DNA of 64,000 bases from Rhizobiales bacterium Ga0077525 (lineage in GTDB: Bacteria > Pseudomonadota > Alphaproteobacteria > Rhizobiales > Xanthobacteraceae): assembly GCA_001464835.1 (NCBI GenBank), contig LNDS01000032.1, positions 62,001 to 126,000 on the forward strand, in the 5' to 3' direction. Both the position numbers and the translations under genes were made by a program. The notes below the pieces were generated by a model. That model ran no database searches. It was not told where the DNA came from and worked only from the letters and a program-made list of their open reading frames with translations. Of the stretch, positions 10,152 through 22,441 are shown piece after piece (position 1 is the first letter of the stretch; each line of letters starts with the position of its first letter).

Positions 10152-10859
10152 ATGAACGAACATCACGACAGCAACGACTCCTCGCAACGCGCCTTCTTCG
10201 GCCGCAAGAAGGGCCATCCGCTGCGCGCGCGGCAGATCGAGCTGTTCGAGGATTTGCTGCCGAAGATCATGTCCGATCTCAGCAAGCCGGCGCCGGCAGA
10301 CCTCAAGAGCCTGTTTCCGCACAATCCGAAAACGCTGCGGCTGGAAATCGGCTTCGGCGGCGCCGAGCATCTGATCGCGCAGGCGCTGGCGCATCCGAAC
10401 GCGGGCTTCATCGGCGCCGACGGATTTCTCAACGCCATCGGCAAGGCATTGGTCGCCATCGACGACAATGACCTTGAGAACGTCCGTCTGCACCATGGAG
10501 ACGCCAGCGAGCTGATCGACTGGCTTCCCGAAGCCGCTTTTACGCGTATCGATTTGCTCTATCCCGATCCGTGGCCGAAACGCCGGCAGTGGAAGCGCCG
10601 TTTCATTCAGGACGATACACTTGTGCGCCTCGCCCGTATCCTGAAACCCGGCGGCGAACTGCGCTTCGCCACCGACATCGCCAGCTATGGCTCTTACGCG
10701 CTGGCGCGCATCATGCGCTCGCCTGATTTCGTCTGGGCCGCGGAAATCGCCGACGACTGGCGTAAACCGTGGGACGGCTGGTCCCGCACGCGCTATGAGG
10801 CGAAGGCCATCCGCGAAGGGCGCGCACCGAATTATTTTATTTTTCGGAAGGTGACGTAG
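10152..10859 (+). CDS. trmB: TrmB, tRNA (guanine46-N7)-methyltransferase
   Basis: A 235-residue SAM-dependent methyltransferase making m7G46 in tRNA. The SAM loop is LEIGFGGAEHL (about residues 63-73), and the family signature LLYPDPWPKRRQWKRRF is at about 132-150, with DDTLVRLARILKPGGEL after it. The ATG at 10152 begins MNEHHDS; an in-frame upstream ATG at 10080 lies inside the metK terminator, so it is rejected. The pairing with upstream metK (SAM supply) is common in this order. Confidence 0.92.
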   Translation: MNEHHDSNDSSQRAFFGRKKGHPLRARQIELFEDLLPKIMSDLSKPAPADLKSLFPHNPKTLRLEIGFGGAEHLIAQALAHPNAGFIGADGFLNAIGKALVAIDDNDLENVRLHHGDASELIDWLPEAAFTRIDLLYPDPWPKRRQWKRRFIQDDTLVRLARILKPGGELRFATDIASYGSYALARIMRSPDFVWAAEIADDWRKPWDGWSRTRYEAKAIREGRAPNYFIFRKVT

Positions 10860-10877
10860 GCGTCGCAGCACTCACCC

Positions 10878-10951
10878 GTTCGTCCCCGGGGAAGCGGTGA
10901 CCCAGGCTATAAGCCAAAGAACTGGATTCCCGCTTTCGCGGGAATGAACGG
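10878..10951. repeat. Palindromic intergenic repeat between trmB and DUF2336 gene
   Basis: Begins with a GTCCCCGGGG-type arm and ends with GGATTCCCGCTTTCGCGGGAATGA, a perfect hairpin. The same two-ended structure recurs at 37281-37379. It lies between two convergent genes. Confidence 0.6.
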
Positions 10952-10980
10952 AGTTTATGGCGACGCCTTGGCGAGAGAAA

Positions 10981-12060
10981 CTACTCCCCCGTCCCCTGCC
11001 TTACCTGCCAGAATCTCACCACGCGCTGCGCCGTTGCCGCGGTCAGCCGCTCGAAATTCTCGAACGCCGCGTCGATCACCTGGCCGTTCGGCTTCGGCCC
11101 CGGCCGGCAGCAAATCACGGCCTTCACCGTCGGCCAGCCGAAATTCGCCGACCGCGCCAGAATCAAAACCGGATCGGCGCGCTCGCCATTCATCAAACGA
11201 TCGACGACTTCGACCGGCACCGCGCACAACGTCGCCAGCCCGGCGATGGTCTCTTCGTATTTGCCGCTCTCGGCGTAAGTGACGATATCGGCTTCGGTCA
11301 GCTTGCGTTCTTTATGCAGCGCGCGAACCGCGGCGAGCGCGGTGGTGTAGTTGCGCGGCGCAGCCTTGGCGCCGACTTCGTCGGTGACTTTCGCCAGCAC
11401 CTTGCGGATTTCGGCCTGCGTCTCCGGCTTCGCCGCCGCCAGCAACCGCTTCTGCACCACGTCGCTTGCCTGCATCAACAACTGACGAAACAGCCGCGGC
11501 GGAATGTCCGTGCGCATGCCGACCTTCTCGGCCAGCACGCCATCCTGTTCGGCGCGCTGCACCAGATTGGTGAAGGCGCCTTCCGACAAATGCGCCTCGT
11601 GATTGGTCGCCAGCGTATGCACGACTTCGCGGTCGCCGCGCGCAACCAGAATATCGGACAACGCTTCCTTGATGCCGGGCCGCGCCGACAGCGCCAGAAG
11701 ATGCGCCTGGCTCTTGGTCTCGGCCAGTTTCATCAGATCGGGATCGGCAATGGGACCTTGCTTGAGCGCTGGCCCGGCGACGTCGATATCGTCATGGCTG
11801 GCGAGTTTGTACACGACGCCCGGCGGCGCGTTCGGCACCGGCGCGAGGCGGCGCGCCAGTTCGGCCAAGGCCTTGGCTTCGATCTCGACGATCAGGCAGC
11901 CTATGACGTCGTCGAACAGCGCGACATGATGGTCGTTGAATTGCGTCGCGCCGTCGAGAAACAGGCCGGTGATCCGGCGCAATGTTTCGGCGCGCTTTTC
12001 CGCCGTGCCGTGCTGGACGACTTCTTCCAGCTCGGGAAGCAGTGACGCGGGAGCACCCAT
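10981..12060 (-). CDS. DUF2336 domain protein
   Basis: A 359-residue protein of the DUF2336 family, common in Hyphomicrobiales and of unknown function. It is mostly alpha-helical with HEAT-like character (repeated segments such as LLALSARPGIKEALSDILVARGD and ILVARGDREVVHTLATNHEAH). There is no signal peptide or membrane segment. I chose the ATG at 12060 (MGAPASLLPELEEV), where the DUF begins, rather than the ATG 15 codons upstream. It is convergent with trmB and divergent from the rimP operon. Confidence 0.75.
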   Translation of the reverse strand: MGAPASLLPELEEVVQHGTAEKRAETLRRITGLFLDGATQFNDHHVALFDDVIGCLIVEIEAKALAELARRLAPVPNAPPGVVYKLASHDDIDVAGPALKQGPIADPDLMKLAETKSQAHLLALSARPGIKEALSDILVARGDREVVHTLATNHEAHLSEGAFTNLVQRAEQDGVLAEKVGMRTDIPPRLFRQLLMQASDVVQKRLLAAAKPETQAEIRKVLAKVTDEVGAKAAPRNYTTALAAVRALHKERKLTEADIVTYAESGKYEETIAGLATLCAVPVEVVDRLMNGERADPVLILARSANFGWPTVKAVICCRPGPKPNGQVIDAAFENFERLTAATAQRVVRFWQVRQGTGE

Positions 12061-12168
12061 ACTCGAACCCACAAAAATCAACTGTGAAACGTGCCAACCG
12101 GGCACATCGACGCGAATTTATGGGCAATATCCTGAAGGAAGGGTTAGCCTCCGGAACACTTTCAACCC

Positions 12169-12196
12169 TTGCATGAAGCTGGAAAACCTCTATATT
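12169..12196 (+). promoter_or_regulatory. Putative sigma70-type promoter of the rimP-nusA-infB operon
   Basis: TTGCAT (12169-12174), 16-base spacer, TATATT (12191-12196). It stands just upstream of the leader hairpin, predicting transcription from about 12203. Confidence 0.55.
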
Positions 12197-12202
12197 TCCG
12201 CT

Positions 12203-12272
12203 GTCACTAAGACACCCTCATAACCAAATCGGGTTTTGAGAGTGGGTCCCCCCGGGGGCCCGCTCTTTTTTG
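12203..12272 (+). ncRNA. rimP leader with attenuator hairpin
   Basis: A strong hairpin at 12239-12266 (AGAGTGGG pairs with CCCGCTCT around a C/G-rich inner stem) is followed by T7, an apparent intrinsic terminator 24 bases before the rimP start and on the same transcript. This fits the rimP leader class described for alphaproteobacteria, a putative attenuator before rimP. Because nusA is in the operon, feedback by NusA at this terminator is an attractive inference. The leader 5' end is inferred from the promoter call. Confidence 0.65.
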
Positions 12273-12295
12273 TTTACAGGCATACCTCTTCAAAC

Positions 12296-12985
12296 ATGGC
12301 GACCAGCGAAGCACTTCAGGCGGAAGCGGCCCCACAGGCCGCCCCGGACGCGACCGAGCCCCGACTCATCGTCGAGCCCGGCGTCAGCGCGCGCGTCTCG
12401 CACATCGCCGAGCCGGTCATCGAACAGCTTGGCTATCGCCTTGTAAGGGTTAAGGTTTCCGCTTCGGAAGGGGCCACGATCCAGATCATGGCGGAACGTC
12501 CTGACGGCAGCATGACGGTCGAGGACTGCGAGACCATTTCGCGGGCTTTGTCGCCGGTTTTTGACGTCGATGAGCCGATCGACGGCGCCTACCGCCTGGA
12601 AATTTCGTCGCCCGGCATCGACCGGCCGCTGGTGCGCAAGTCCGATTTCGAGCGCTTTGCCGGCCACCTCGTCAAAATCGAAATGGAAGTTCCCTTCGAA
12701 GGCCGCAAGCGCTTCCGCGGCATTCTCGCCGGAGTCGATGGCGACAGGACGAAACTCAAGCTCGACCCCGCCACCGAAGGCGCGGAAGCCGCCGAGGTCA
12801 CGCTGCCGATCCCCGACATGGGCGAAGCCAAGCTGGTGCTCACCGACGAACTGGTGACGCAGGCTTTGCGCGCCGAAAAAGCCGCCAAGCGCGATCTGCG
12901 CGAGGCAAAGAAAGAACAACGCCGTCGCAAGCAGGCCAAGAAGGCCGGCCCGATGGCCCCCGAACGAATCAAAGAAGGAGACTGA
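12296..12985 (+). CDS. rimP: RimP, ribosome maturation factor
   Basis: A 229-residue protein that helps assemble the 30S subunit. The N-terminal domain contains [12 protein letters not shown] and [17 protein letters not shown], then the conserved [14 protein letters not shown], followed by an SH3-like domain ([16 protein letters not shown]). A lysine- and arginine-rich tail of about 45 residues is longer than in E. coli and typical of rhizobia. The ATG at 12296 is the first after the leader terminator. nusA follows after 3 bases. Confidence 0.93.
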   Translation: MATSEALQAEAAPQAAPDATEPRLIVEPGVSARVSHIAEPVIEQLGYRLVRVKVSASEGATIQIMAERPDGSMTVEDCETISRALSPVFDVDEPIDGAYRLEISSPGIDRPLVRKSDFERFAGHLVKIEMEVPFEGRKRFRGILAGVDGDRTKLKLDPATEGAEAAEVTLPIPDMGEAKLVLTDELVTQALRAEKAAKRDLREAKKEQRRRKQAKKAGPMAPERIKEGD

Positions 12986-12988
12986 GCT

Positions 12989-14581
12989 ATGGCTGTCAGC
13001 GCCAACAGGCTCGAACTGTTGCAAATCGCCGATGCGGTTGCCCGCGAAAAGTCGATCGACCGTGGCATCGTTATCGCCGCGATGGAAGACGCCATCGCCA
13101 AGGCGGCCCGCTCGCGCTACGGCGCCGAGACCGATGTGCATGCCGAGATCGAGCCGAAGACCGGCGAACTCAAACTGATGCGCCACATGCTGGTGGTCGA
13201 GCAGGTCGAGAATTCGTCGAACCAGATCACGCTGGAAGACGCGCGCAAGCGCCACCCGGCAGCGCAGGTCGGCGACACCATTGCCGATCCGCTGCCGCCG
13301 CTCGAATACGGCCGCATCGCCGCCCAGTCGGCCAAGCAGGTCATCGTGCAGAAAGTGCGCGAAGCCGAGCGCGACCGGCAATATGCCGAATACAAGGACC
13401 GCATCGGCGAAATCGTCAACGGCGTCGTCAAGCGCGTCGAATACGGCAACGTGGTGGTCGATCTCGGCCGCGGCGAAGCCATCGTGCGGCGTGACGAAAT
13501 GCTGCCGCGCGAAGTGTTCCGCAACGGCGACCGCATCCGCGCCTATATCTACGACGTGCGCCGCGAGCCGCGCGGCCCGCAGATTTTCCTGTCGCGCACG
13601 CATCCGCAGTTCACCGCCAAGCTGTTCGCGCAGGAAGTGCCGGAAATCTATGACGGCATCGTCGAAGTGAAGGCGGTCGCCCGCGACCCCGGTTCGCGCG
13701 CCAAGATCGCCGTGATTTCCCGCGATTCCAGCGTTGACCCTGTCGGCGCCTGCGTCGGCATGCGCGGTTCGCGCGTGCAGGCCGTGGTGAACGAATTGCA
13801 GGGCGAAAAGATCGATATCATCCCGTGGTCGCAGGACATTGCGACCTTCGTCGTCAACGCGTTGGCCCCGGCGGAAGTCGCCAAGGTCGTGCTCGACGAA
13901 GACAAGGAACGCATCGAAGTCGTGGTGCCGGACGCCCAGCTGTCGCTGGCCATCGGCCGCCGCGGCCAGAACGTGCGCCTCGCGTCGCAGCTGACCGGCT
14001 GGGATATCGACATCCTCACCGAGCAGGAAGAATCCGAACGCCGCACCGCCGAGTTCGAAAGCCGCACCAAGATCTTCACCGAGGCGCTCAATCTCGATGA
14101 AGTGGTCGGCCAGTTGCTGGCCGCCGAGGGCTTCGGCTCGATCGAGGAACTCGCTCTGGTCGATGAAAAGGAAATCGCCGGCATCGAAGGTTTCGATGAC
14201 GAAACCGCGCGCGAACTTCAGGAACGCGCCAAGGAATATCTGTCGAAGCAGGAGAATGAATTGGACGACAAGCGCAAGGAACTGGGCGTCGCCGACGAAG
14301 TGCGGGATGTACCCGGCATCACCACGGCGATGCTCGTCAAGCTCGGCGAAAACGGCGTCAAGACGGTCGAAGATCTCGCCGGCTGCGCCACCGACGATCT
14401 CATCGGCTGGACCGAACGCAAGGACGGCGAAACCAAGCACGAGCCGGGCTATTTCGACGGCCTCAATGTGTCGCGCGAAGAGGCCGAAGCCATCGTCATG
14501 CAGGCGCGCCTGAAGGCCGGCTGGATCACCGAGGCCGAACTCGCGCCGAAGGCTGAAGAACAGCCGGCGGTAGAAGCCTAG
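12989..14581 (+). CDS. nusA: NusA, transcription elongation and termination factor
   Basis: A 530-residue RNA-polymerase-binding factor. Order: N-terminal domain (1-130), S1 domain (about 135-200, [20 protein letters not shown]), KH1 and KH2 (about 230-345, [19 protein letters not shown] and [14 protein letters not shown]), then two C-terminal acidic repeat domains built of helix-hairpin-helix units ([12 protein letters not shown] and [17 protein letters not shown]). It is the second gene of the rimP operon. Confidence 0.96.
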   Translation: MAVSANRLELLQIADAVAREKSIDRGIVIAAMEDAIAKAARSRYGAETDVHAEIEPKTGELKLMRHMLVVEQVENSSNQITLEDARKRHPAAQVGDTIADPLPPLEYGRIAAQSAKQVIVQKVREAERDRQYAEYKDRIGEIVNGVVKRVEYGNVVVDLGRGEAIVRRDEMLPREVFRNGDRIRAYIYDVRREPRGPQIFLSRTHPQFTAKLFAQEVPEIYDGIVEVKAVARDPGSRAKIAVISRDSSVDPVGACVGMRGSRVQAVVNELQGEKIDIIPWSQDIATFVVNALAPAEVAKVVLDEDKERIEVVVPDAQLSLAIGRRGQNVRLASQLTGWDIDILTEQEESERRTAEFESRTKIFTEALNLDEVVGQLLAAEGFGSIEELALVDEKEIAGIEGFDDETARELQERAKEYLSKQENELDDKRKELGVADEVRDVPGITTAMLVKLGENGVKTVEDLAGCATDDLIGWTERKDGETKHEPGYFDGLNVSREEAEAIVMQARLKAGWITEAELAPKAEEQPAVEA

Positions 14582-14603
14582 CAGGGGAGCGACCGACATC
14601 GGA

Positions 14604-15334
14604 ATGCTGGCCACAGCACAGGAAAGCGAACTCGACCGCGGCGCCGCGAGCGTCGGCGCGGGCGCGGAACGCTTCTGCGCGTTGACCCGCACTTTGTTGC
14701 CGGTGTCCGATATGATCCGCTTCGTCGTCGGTCCCGCCGGCGAGGCGGTTCCCGACGTCAAGCGCAAGCTGCCGGGGCGCGGCATCTGGATCACGGCGCG
14801 CCGCGCCGCGATCGAGGAAGCCGTCAAACGCAACGTGTTTTCGCGCGGTTTCAAGCGCGACCTCAAGGTGGCCCCTGGCCTCGCCGATGAAACCGACCGG
14901 CTTCTGGCGCGCGCCGCGCTCGATGCTTTGGCGATGGCCGGCAAGGCCGGGCTGGTGGTCGGCGGTTTCGCCAAGGTCGAGGCAGCTTTGAGCCACAATC
15001 AGGTTTTGGCGCTGATTCACGCGTCCGACGCGGCCGAAGACGGCAAGCGCAAGCTGATGGCCGCCATCCGGCGCGCCGGCACCGGGGAATCCGGTGAAAT
15101 CGACGTTATTTCTATTTTCGCCGGAGCCGATTTGGATTTGGCATTGAACCGCCCAAATGTGGTACATGCTGCCCTGCTTGCCGGCCCCGGGAGCGAGACA
15201 TTTCTCGCTCGCGTCAAGCGCCTGCAGCGCTTTCGGACCGGAAACTCTCCCGATGCGGTCAGCGCCGACGCGCTGGCGGACGATGCACACGATTTGAATG
15301 CGCCAATGGATGGCGCCCAAGGAAACAGTACGGA

Positions 15335-15338
<4 letters not shown>
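14604..15338 (+). CDS. ylxR: YlxR/DUF448 RNA-binding protein with ribosomal L7Ae-like C-terminal half
   Basis: A 244-residue protein between nusA and infB. Residues 22-100 are the YlxR fold ([39 protein letters not shown]), and residues 105-185 resemble an L7Ae-type RNA-binding domain ([26 protein letters not shown]). The Gram-positive YlxR has been linked to RNase P; the role in this two-domain alphaproteobacterial form is unknown. Its stop overlaps the infB ATG by four bases. Confidence 0.85.
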
Positions 15339-17872
<2,534 letters not shown>

Positions 17873-17909
17873 GTCCAAATCTCGCGGCTTCGACGAACGC
17901 TCGACCATT

Positions 17910-18058
17910 ACCCCTCATCCTTCGAGGCGGGCGCTCACGCGCCCTCCTCAGGATGAGGCGCACAGAGAGAGCCTCATGGTGAGGAGCATCGCTATAAGCG
18001 CGTTTACGCGCGTCTTCGACGCGCTATGGCGATGCGTCTCGAACCATGGGGCGGGAAA
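17910..18058. repeat. Compound palindromic repeat between infB and rbfA
   Basis: Two nested inverted repeats: CCTCATCCTTCGAGGC with CCTCAGGATGAGG (17912-17957), and CTCATGGTGAGGAGCATCGC with GCGATGCGTCTCGAACCATG (17973-18048). The first is related to the ends of the 112-bp element at 22329 and 29087. The repeat's last palindrome contains the in-frame ATG at 18046, which argues that rbfA starts after it. Confidence 0.6.
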
Positions 18059-18066
18059 AGAACCAA

Positions 18067-18483
18067 ATGTCACGAAGCAAAAAGCCCAGGCGCGAAAGCG
18101 CCACGCCCGGCCAGTCGCAGCGCCAATTGCGCGTCGGCGAACTGATCCGCCACGCCATCGCCTCGCTTTTGGCACGCGGCGAAGTGCATGACCCGGTGAT
18201 CGAGGGCCATCTCATCACCGTGCCGGAAGTGCGCATGTCGCCGGATTTGCGCCTCGCCACCGTCTACGTCATGCCGCTCGCCGGCCGCGACGCCGAGCAA
18301 GTCGTCGCCGCGCTCGACCGCAACAAGAAATACATGCGCGGCGAGGTCGCCCATCAGGTCAATCTGAAATTCGCGCCCGATCTGCGCTTCCACATCGACA
18401 ACCGGTTCGAGGAAGCCGAGCGCATCGACAAGCTTTTGCGTTCGCCCGAAGTGCGCCGCGATCTCGAGAAGGAAGACGAGTGA
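18067..18483 (+). CDS. rbfA: RbfA, ribosome-binding factor A
   Basis: A 138-residue 30S maturation factor with a KH-like fold. Seen: [24 protein letters not shown], then [20 protein letters not shown] and [26 protein letters not shown], the diagnostic C-terminal part. The ATG at 18067 (MSRSKKPRR) is chosen; an ATG seven codons upstream falls in an intergenic repeat. The stop overlaps the truB GTG by four bases. Confidence 0.93.
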   Translation: MSRSKKPRRESATPGQSQRQLRVGELIRHAIASLLARGEVHDPVIEGHLITVPEVRMSPDLRLATVYVMPLAGRDAEQVVAALDRNKKYMRGEVAHQVNLKFAPDLRFHIDNRFEEAERIDKLLRSPEVRRDLEKEDE

Positions 18484-19532
18484 ACCATTCCGACAACGAG
18501 CTGGCGGCGCCCGCCCCGGCGCCCCTCGACGCCTTAGCGCCCGAAGACGGTCACGCCCCGCGCGAAAAGAAAAAGCAGTTCAAGCGCGACAAGCGCGACG
18601 TCCACGGCTGGGTCGTGCTCGACAAGCCGGTCGGCATGACCTCGACCCATGCCGTCAGCGTCATCAAGCGGCTGTTCACCGCCAAGCGCGCCGGTCACGC
18701 GGGCACGCTCGACCCGCTCGCCTCCGGCTGCCTGCCGATCGCGCTCGGCGAGGCCACCAAGACCGTGCCTTTCGTCCAGGACAGCCGAAAACTGTACCTC
18801 TTTACCATTCAATGGGGTGAAGAGCGCGATACCGACGATTCCGAGGGCAAAGTCACCCATTCGAGCGACAAACGGCCGACTTCGGACCAAATCCGCGCCG
18901 TTTTGCCGAATTACGTCGGCACCATCCAGCAGATCCCACCCCAGTTCTCCGCCATCAAGATTGAGGGCGAACGGGCCTATGACCTCGCCCGCGACGGCCA
19001 GACCGTCGAAATCAAGGCAAGAGAGGTCAATATCGGCCGTTTGGATCTGATTGAGGAGCCGGACGCCGATCACGCCGTGCTCGAGGCCGAATGCGGTAAG
19101 GGAACATATGTCCGGTCCCTGGCCCGCGATATCGGCCGGCAACTGGGCTGTTACGGCCATGTCAGCGCGCTGCGCCGGGTCTCGGTCGGGTCGTTTACGC
19201 CCGAAACCATGATTCCACTGGCAGATTTAGAGGCCCTGTGCCATAGAGCCGCTGCCGGTGAGGGAAGCCTCGCCGACGCGCTCATGCCCGTCGAAACCGC
19301 GCTGGACGACATCCCGGCGCTGGCTGTTGACGGGTCTGATGCGGCGAGGCTCCAGCGGGGCCAAGCCGTTTTGTTGCGCGGACGGGACGCTCCCAATTTT
19401 CGCGGTCCGGTCTATGTCACGGTCAAAGGCCGCCTCTTGGCCCTTGCCGAAATGGATCGCGGTGAAATCGTCCCCAAGCGTGTTTTTAACCTGGCCGGGC
19501 TGTTGGGCAGCGCCGGACCGAAGAGAGGATAA
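18480..19532 (+). CDS. truB: TruB, tRNA pseudouridine-55 synthase
   Basis: A 350-residue enzyme converting U55 of the tRNA T-loop to pseudouridine. The catalytic Asp is in [15 protein letters not shown] (near residue 80); [38 protein letters not shown] and [13 protein letters not shown] are further family blocks. An N-terminal extension of about 40 charged residues precedes the core. The GTG start overlaps the rbfA stop (GTGA). Confidence 0.95.
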   Translation: MNHSDNELAAPAPAPLDALAPEDGHAPREKKKQFKRDKRDVHGWVVLDKPVGMTSTHAVSVIKRLFTAKRAGHAGTLDPLASGCLPIALGEATKTVPFVQDSRKLYLFTIQWGEERDTDDSEGKVTHSSDKRPTSDQIRAVLPNYVGTIQQIPPQFSAIKIEGERAYDLARDGQTVEIKAREVNIGRLDLIEEPDADHAVLEAECGKGTYVRSLARDIGRQLGCYGHVSALRRVSVGSFTPETMIPLADLEALCHRAAAGEGSLADALMPVETALDDIPALAVDGSDAARLQRGQAVLLRGRDAPNFRGPVYVTVKGRLLALAEMDRGEIVPKRVFNLAGLLGSAGPKRG

Positions 19533-19535
19533 CCG

Positions 19536-19805
19536 ATGTCGCTAACGACCGAACGCAAGGCCGAAGTGATCAAGGCCAATGCGACCACAGCGAACGATAC
19601 CGGCTCGCCGGAAGTGCAAGTCGCGATTTTGTCGGAACGCATCAATACGCTGACCGACCACTTCAAGCAGCACACCAAGGACAACCATTCGCGGCGCGGT
19701 CTGCTGAAGATGGTGTCGACGCGGCGCTCGCTGCTCGACTATCTCAAGAAGACCGACGAAGCGCGCTACAAGGCGCTGATCGAGAAGCTCGGCATCCGCC
19801 GGTAA
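19536..19805 (+). CDS. rpsO: Ribosomal protein S15
   Basis: An 89-residue primary 16S rRNA-binding protein of the 30S platform. The whole protein matches S15 ([38 protein letters not shown]). It starts 3 bases after the truB stop and is followed by a strong terminator, with pnp downstream as in most bacteria. Confidence 0.98.
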   Translation: MSLTTERKAEVIKANATTANDTGSPEVQVAILSERINTLTDHFKQHTKDNHSRRGLLKMVSTRRSLLDYLKKTDEARYKALIEKLGIRR

Positions 19806-19814
19806 AATAGTTCA

Positions 19815-19847
19815 CGCGCGGGGCTTAACAAGCCTCGCGCGTTTTTT
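19815..19847 (+). terminator. Rho-independent terminator after rpsO
   Basis: CGCGCGGGGCTT (19815-19826) pairs with AAGCCTCGCGCG (19830-19841), a 12-bp stem with one G-U pair, followed by six T. Confidence 0.88.
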
Positions 19848-19884
19848 GCATGCGAAGCGGGCGCGAAATTGCGTCCGTCGTTTA

Positions 19885-19940
19885 AGTCCGGCGGCGATGG
19901 CGCCACCGGACAATCAGGGACCGGACGATTGGCGTCCGGT
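19885..19940 (+). promoter_or_regulatory. Structured pnp leader with two hairpins
   Basis: Within the 278-base rpsO-pnp gap, GTCCGG and CCGGAC arms (19886-19911) form one stem and ACCGGACG (19920-19927) with CGTCCGGT (19933-19940) a perfect 8-bp second one. In enteric bacteria a pnp leader stem cut by RNase III mediates PNPase autoregulation; the same role here is inference. The rest of the gap shows nothing I can name. Confidence 0.4.
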
Positions 19941-20083
19941 CGAATAACGGCAATGTTCTTTGAAGTCATGGCAGGATCGCCAGACGCTGTTCGCACCCCG
20001 CTTCATGTGGGTGTGCGATACAGTCTCTCGCCGTCTTGCTCATGGCTTTAAGGCTACGGCCGAAACCATGAGAGAAAATCACA

Positions 20084-22240
20084 ATGTTTAAAGTTCATCG
20101 CGTTGAACTCGATTGGGGTGGGCGTCCGCTCATCCTCGAGACCGGCCGCGTTGCGCGTCAGGCTGACGGCGCCGTGTTCGCCAGCTACGGCGACACCACC
20201 GTGCTCGCCACCGTCGTCGCCGCCAAGAAGCCGCGCGAAGGCGTCGACTTCCTGCCGCTGACCGTCGACTACCAGGAAAAGTATTACGCCGCCGGCCGCA
20301 TTCCGGGCGGCTACTTCAAGCGTGAAGGCCGTCCGACCGAAAAGGAAACTCTGGTTTCCCGCCTGATCGATCGCCCGGTTCGCCCGCTGTTCGCCGATGG
20401 CTGGCGCTGCGAAACGCAGATCGTCGTCACCACTTTGTCGCACGATCTCGAGAACGATCCGGACATCCTGGCGCTGGTCGCCGCGTCGGCTGCGCTGACG
20501 CTCTCCGGCGCCCCGTTCATGGGCCCGATCGGCGCCGCGCGCGTCGGCTTCGCCAATGGCGAATACATCCTCAACCCGACGCTCGACGAGATGACCGACA
20601 GCCAGCTCGACCTCGTCGTCGCCGGCACCGCCGACGCCGTGCTGATGGTTGAATCGGAAGCCAAGGAACTGAACGAAGACATCATGCTCGGCGCCGTGAT
20701 GTTCGGCCACCGCCACTTCCAGCCGGTGATCGAAGCCATCATCCAGCTCGCCGAGAAGGCCGCCAAGGAGCCGCGCGATCATTCGGTCGCCGACGATTCG
20801 GCGCTGGAAAAGGAAATGCTCGGCATTGCCGAGAAGGAACTGCGCGCGGCTTACTCGATCCCCGCCAAGCAGGAGCGTCAGAACGCCGTCGCCGCCGTCA
20901 AGGCCAAGGTAATGGAGCACTACGCACCGGGTGGCGTCGAAAATCCGGAAACGCCGAAGCTGCGTGTCGCCGCCGTGTTCAAGGAGCTCGAAGGCAAGAT
21001 CGTGCGCTGGAACGTGCTCGACACCAAGAAGCGCATCGACGGCCGCGATCTCACCACCGTCCGCGCCATCGAAGTGCAGACCGGCGTTCTGCCGCGCACG
21101 CACGGCTCGGCGTTGTTCACCCGCGGCGAAACCCAGGCGCTGGTTGTCACCACGCTCGGCACCGGCGAGGACGAACAGTGGATCGACGCGCTGCAGGGCA
21201 CCTACAAGGAATCGTTCCTGCTGCACTACAACTTCCCTCCCTACTCGGTCGGCGAGACCGGCCGCATGGGCGGCACCAAGCGTCGCGAAATCGGCCACGG
21301 CAAACTGGCCTGGCGCGCGATCCATCCGGTGCTGCCGTCGAAGCTCGACTTCCCGTACACGATCCGCGTCGTGTCCGAGATCACCGAGTCGAACGGCTCC
21401 TCGTCGATGGCCTCCGTCTGCGGCGCCTCGCTGGCGCTGATGGATGCGGGCGTGCCGATGAAGCGCGCCACCGCGGGCATCGCCATGGGCCTCATCCTCG
21501 AGGGTGAGCGCTACGCGGTTCTGTCCGACATTCTCGGCGACGAAGATCATCTCGGCGACATGGACTTCAAGGTCGCCGGCACCGAGGAAGGCATCACCTC
21601 GCTGCAGATGGACATCAAGATCGCCGGCATCACCGAAGAGATCATGAAGGTCGCGCTTGGCCAGGCCAAGGACGGCCGTCTCCACATCCTCGGCGAAATG
21701 GCGAAGGCGCTCACCACCGCGCGCGCCGAGCTCGGCGAACACGCGCCGCGCATCGAAATGTTCAAGATCCCGACCGACAAGATCCGTGAAGTGATCGGCA
21801 CCGGCGGCAAGGTGATCCGCGAGATCGTCGAAAAGACCGGCGCCAAGATCAACATCGAGGACGACGGTTCGGTGAAGGTCGCCTCCAGCGATGGCGAGTC
21901 GATCAAGGCGGCGATCAAGTGGATCAAGTCGATCACCAACGATCCGGAAGTCGGCGTCATCTATGACGGCACCGTGGTCAAGACCATGGACTTCGGCGCC
22001 TTTGTCAATTTCTTCGGCGCCAAGGACGGCCTCGTGCACATCAGCCAGCTTTCGGCGGGCCGCGTGAACAAAGTCACCGACGTCGTCAAGGAAGGCGACA
22101 AGGTCAAGGTCAAGCTCCTGGGCATGGACGATCGCGGCAAAGTGCGTTTGTCGATGAAGGTCGTCGACCAGACCACCGGCGAAGACCTCGAAGGCAAGCA
22201 GAAGGCCGAAGGCGGTGATCAGGCGCCGGCGGCGGAGTAA
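20084..22240 (+). CDS. pnp: Polynucleotide phosphorylase
   Basis: A 718-residue phosphorolytic 3'-to-5' exoribonuclease, core of the RNA degradosome. Two RNase PH domains (residues 10-140 and 310-450, the second with [25 protein letters not shown] as the phosphate-binding region) flank a helical domain. They are followed by KH ([16 protein letters not shown]) and S1 ([28 protein letters not shown]) domains. Full length; the start ATG at 20084 gives [11 protein letters not shown]. Confidence 0.97.
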   Translation: MFKVHRVELDWGGRPLILETGRVARQADGAVFASYGDTTVLATVVAAKKPREGVDFLPLTVDYQEKYYAAGRIPGGYFKREGRPTEKETLVSRLIDRPVRPLFADGWRCETQIVVTTLSHDLENDPDILALVAASAALTLSGAPFMGPIGAARVGFANGEYILNPTLDEMTDSQLDLVVAGTADAVLMVESEAKELNEDIMLGAVMFGHRHFQPVIEAIIQLAEKAAKEPRDHSVADDSALEKEMLGIAEKELRAAYSIPAKQERQNAVAAVKAKVMEHYAPGGVENPETPKLRVAAVFKELEGKIVRWNVLDTKKRIDGRDLTTVRAIEVQTGVLPRTHGSALFTRGETQALVVTTLGTGEDEQWIDALQGTYKESFLLHYNFPPYSVGETGRMGGTKRREIGHGKLAWRAIHPVLPSKLDFPYTIRVVSEITESNGSSSMASVCGASLALMDAGVPMKRATAGIAMGLILEGERYAVLSDILGDEDHLGDMDFKVAGTEEGITSLQMDIKIAGITEEIMKVALGQAKDGRLHILGEMAKALTTARAELGEHAPRIEMFKIPTDKIREVIGTGGKVIREIVEKTGAKINIEDDGSVKVASSDGESIKAAIKWIKSITNDPEVGVIYDGTVVKTMDFGAFVNFFGAKDGLVHISQLSAGRVNKVTDVVKEGDKVKVKLLGMDDRGKVRLSMKVVDQTTGEDLEGKQKAEGGDQAPAAE

Positions 22241-22260
22241 GTCACGTTGCATTGAATGCG

Positions 22261-22290
22261 AAAAGGGCGGCCTTCGGGCCGCCCTTTTTT
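22261..22290 (+). terminator. Rho-independent terminator after pnp
   Basis: GGGCGGCC (22265-22272) pairs with GGCCGCCC (22277-22284) across a 4-base loop, with A4 before and T6 after. Confidence 0.9.
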
Positions 22291-22328
22291 ATGCCATTAC
22301 GCATTGAAAGAGCCGCGCTTTTGTTATC

Positions 22329-22440
22329 CGTCATCCTGAGGTGCGAGCGTAGCGAGCCTCGAAGGACGACGGCCGCTGGCTCTCGGGCCGTCGCCCTTCG
22401 AGGCTCGGCAACTGCGTTGCCTCGCACCTCAGGGTGACGG
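22329..22440. repeat. 112-bp palindromic repeat, copy 1
   Basis: The ends CGTCATCCTGAGGTGCGAG and CTCGCACCTCAGGGTGACG are complementary, and an inner pair (CCTCGAAGGACGACGG with CCGTCGCCCTTCGAGG) extends the stem, so the whole unit can fold into one long hairpin. A second copy of identical length is at 29087-29198, with about seven base differences. It lies between the pnp terminator and the 3' end of the minus-strand hydrolase gene. It codes for nothing evident. Confidence 0.85.
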
Positions 22441-22441
22441 G

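Noticed and set aside
12290..14998. 902-residue open frame antisense to rimP and nusA
   Set aside because: The plus strand carries complete rimP and nusA with all domains; the minus frame has no recognisable domain.
19869..20051. 60-residue frame in the pnp leader
   Set aside because: No ribosome site; it lies on hairpins that look like RNA structure rather than coding sequence.
20054..22252. 732-residue open frame antisense to pnp
   Set aside because: It is a shadow of high-GC pnp codons; the product is low-complexity and rich in Asp, His and Arg, with no family, and pnp is certain.
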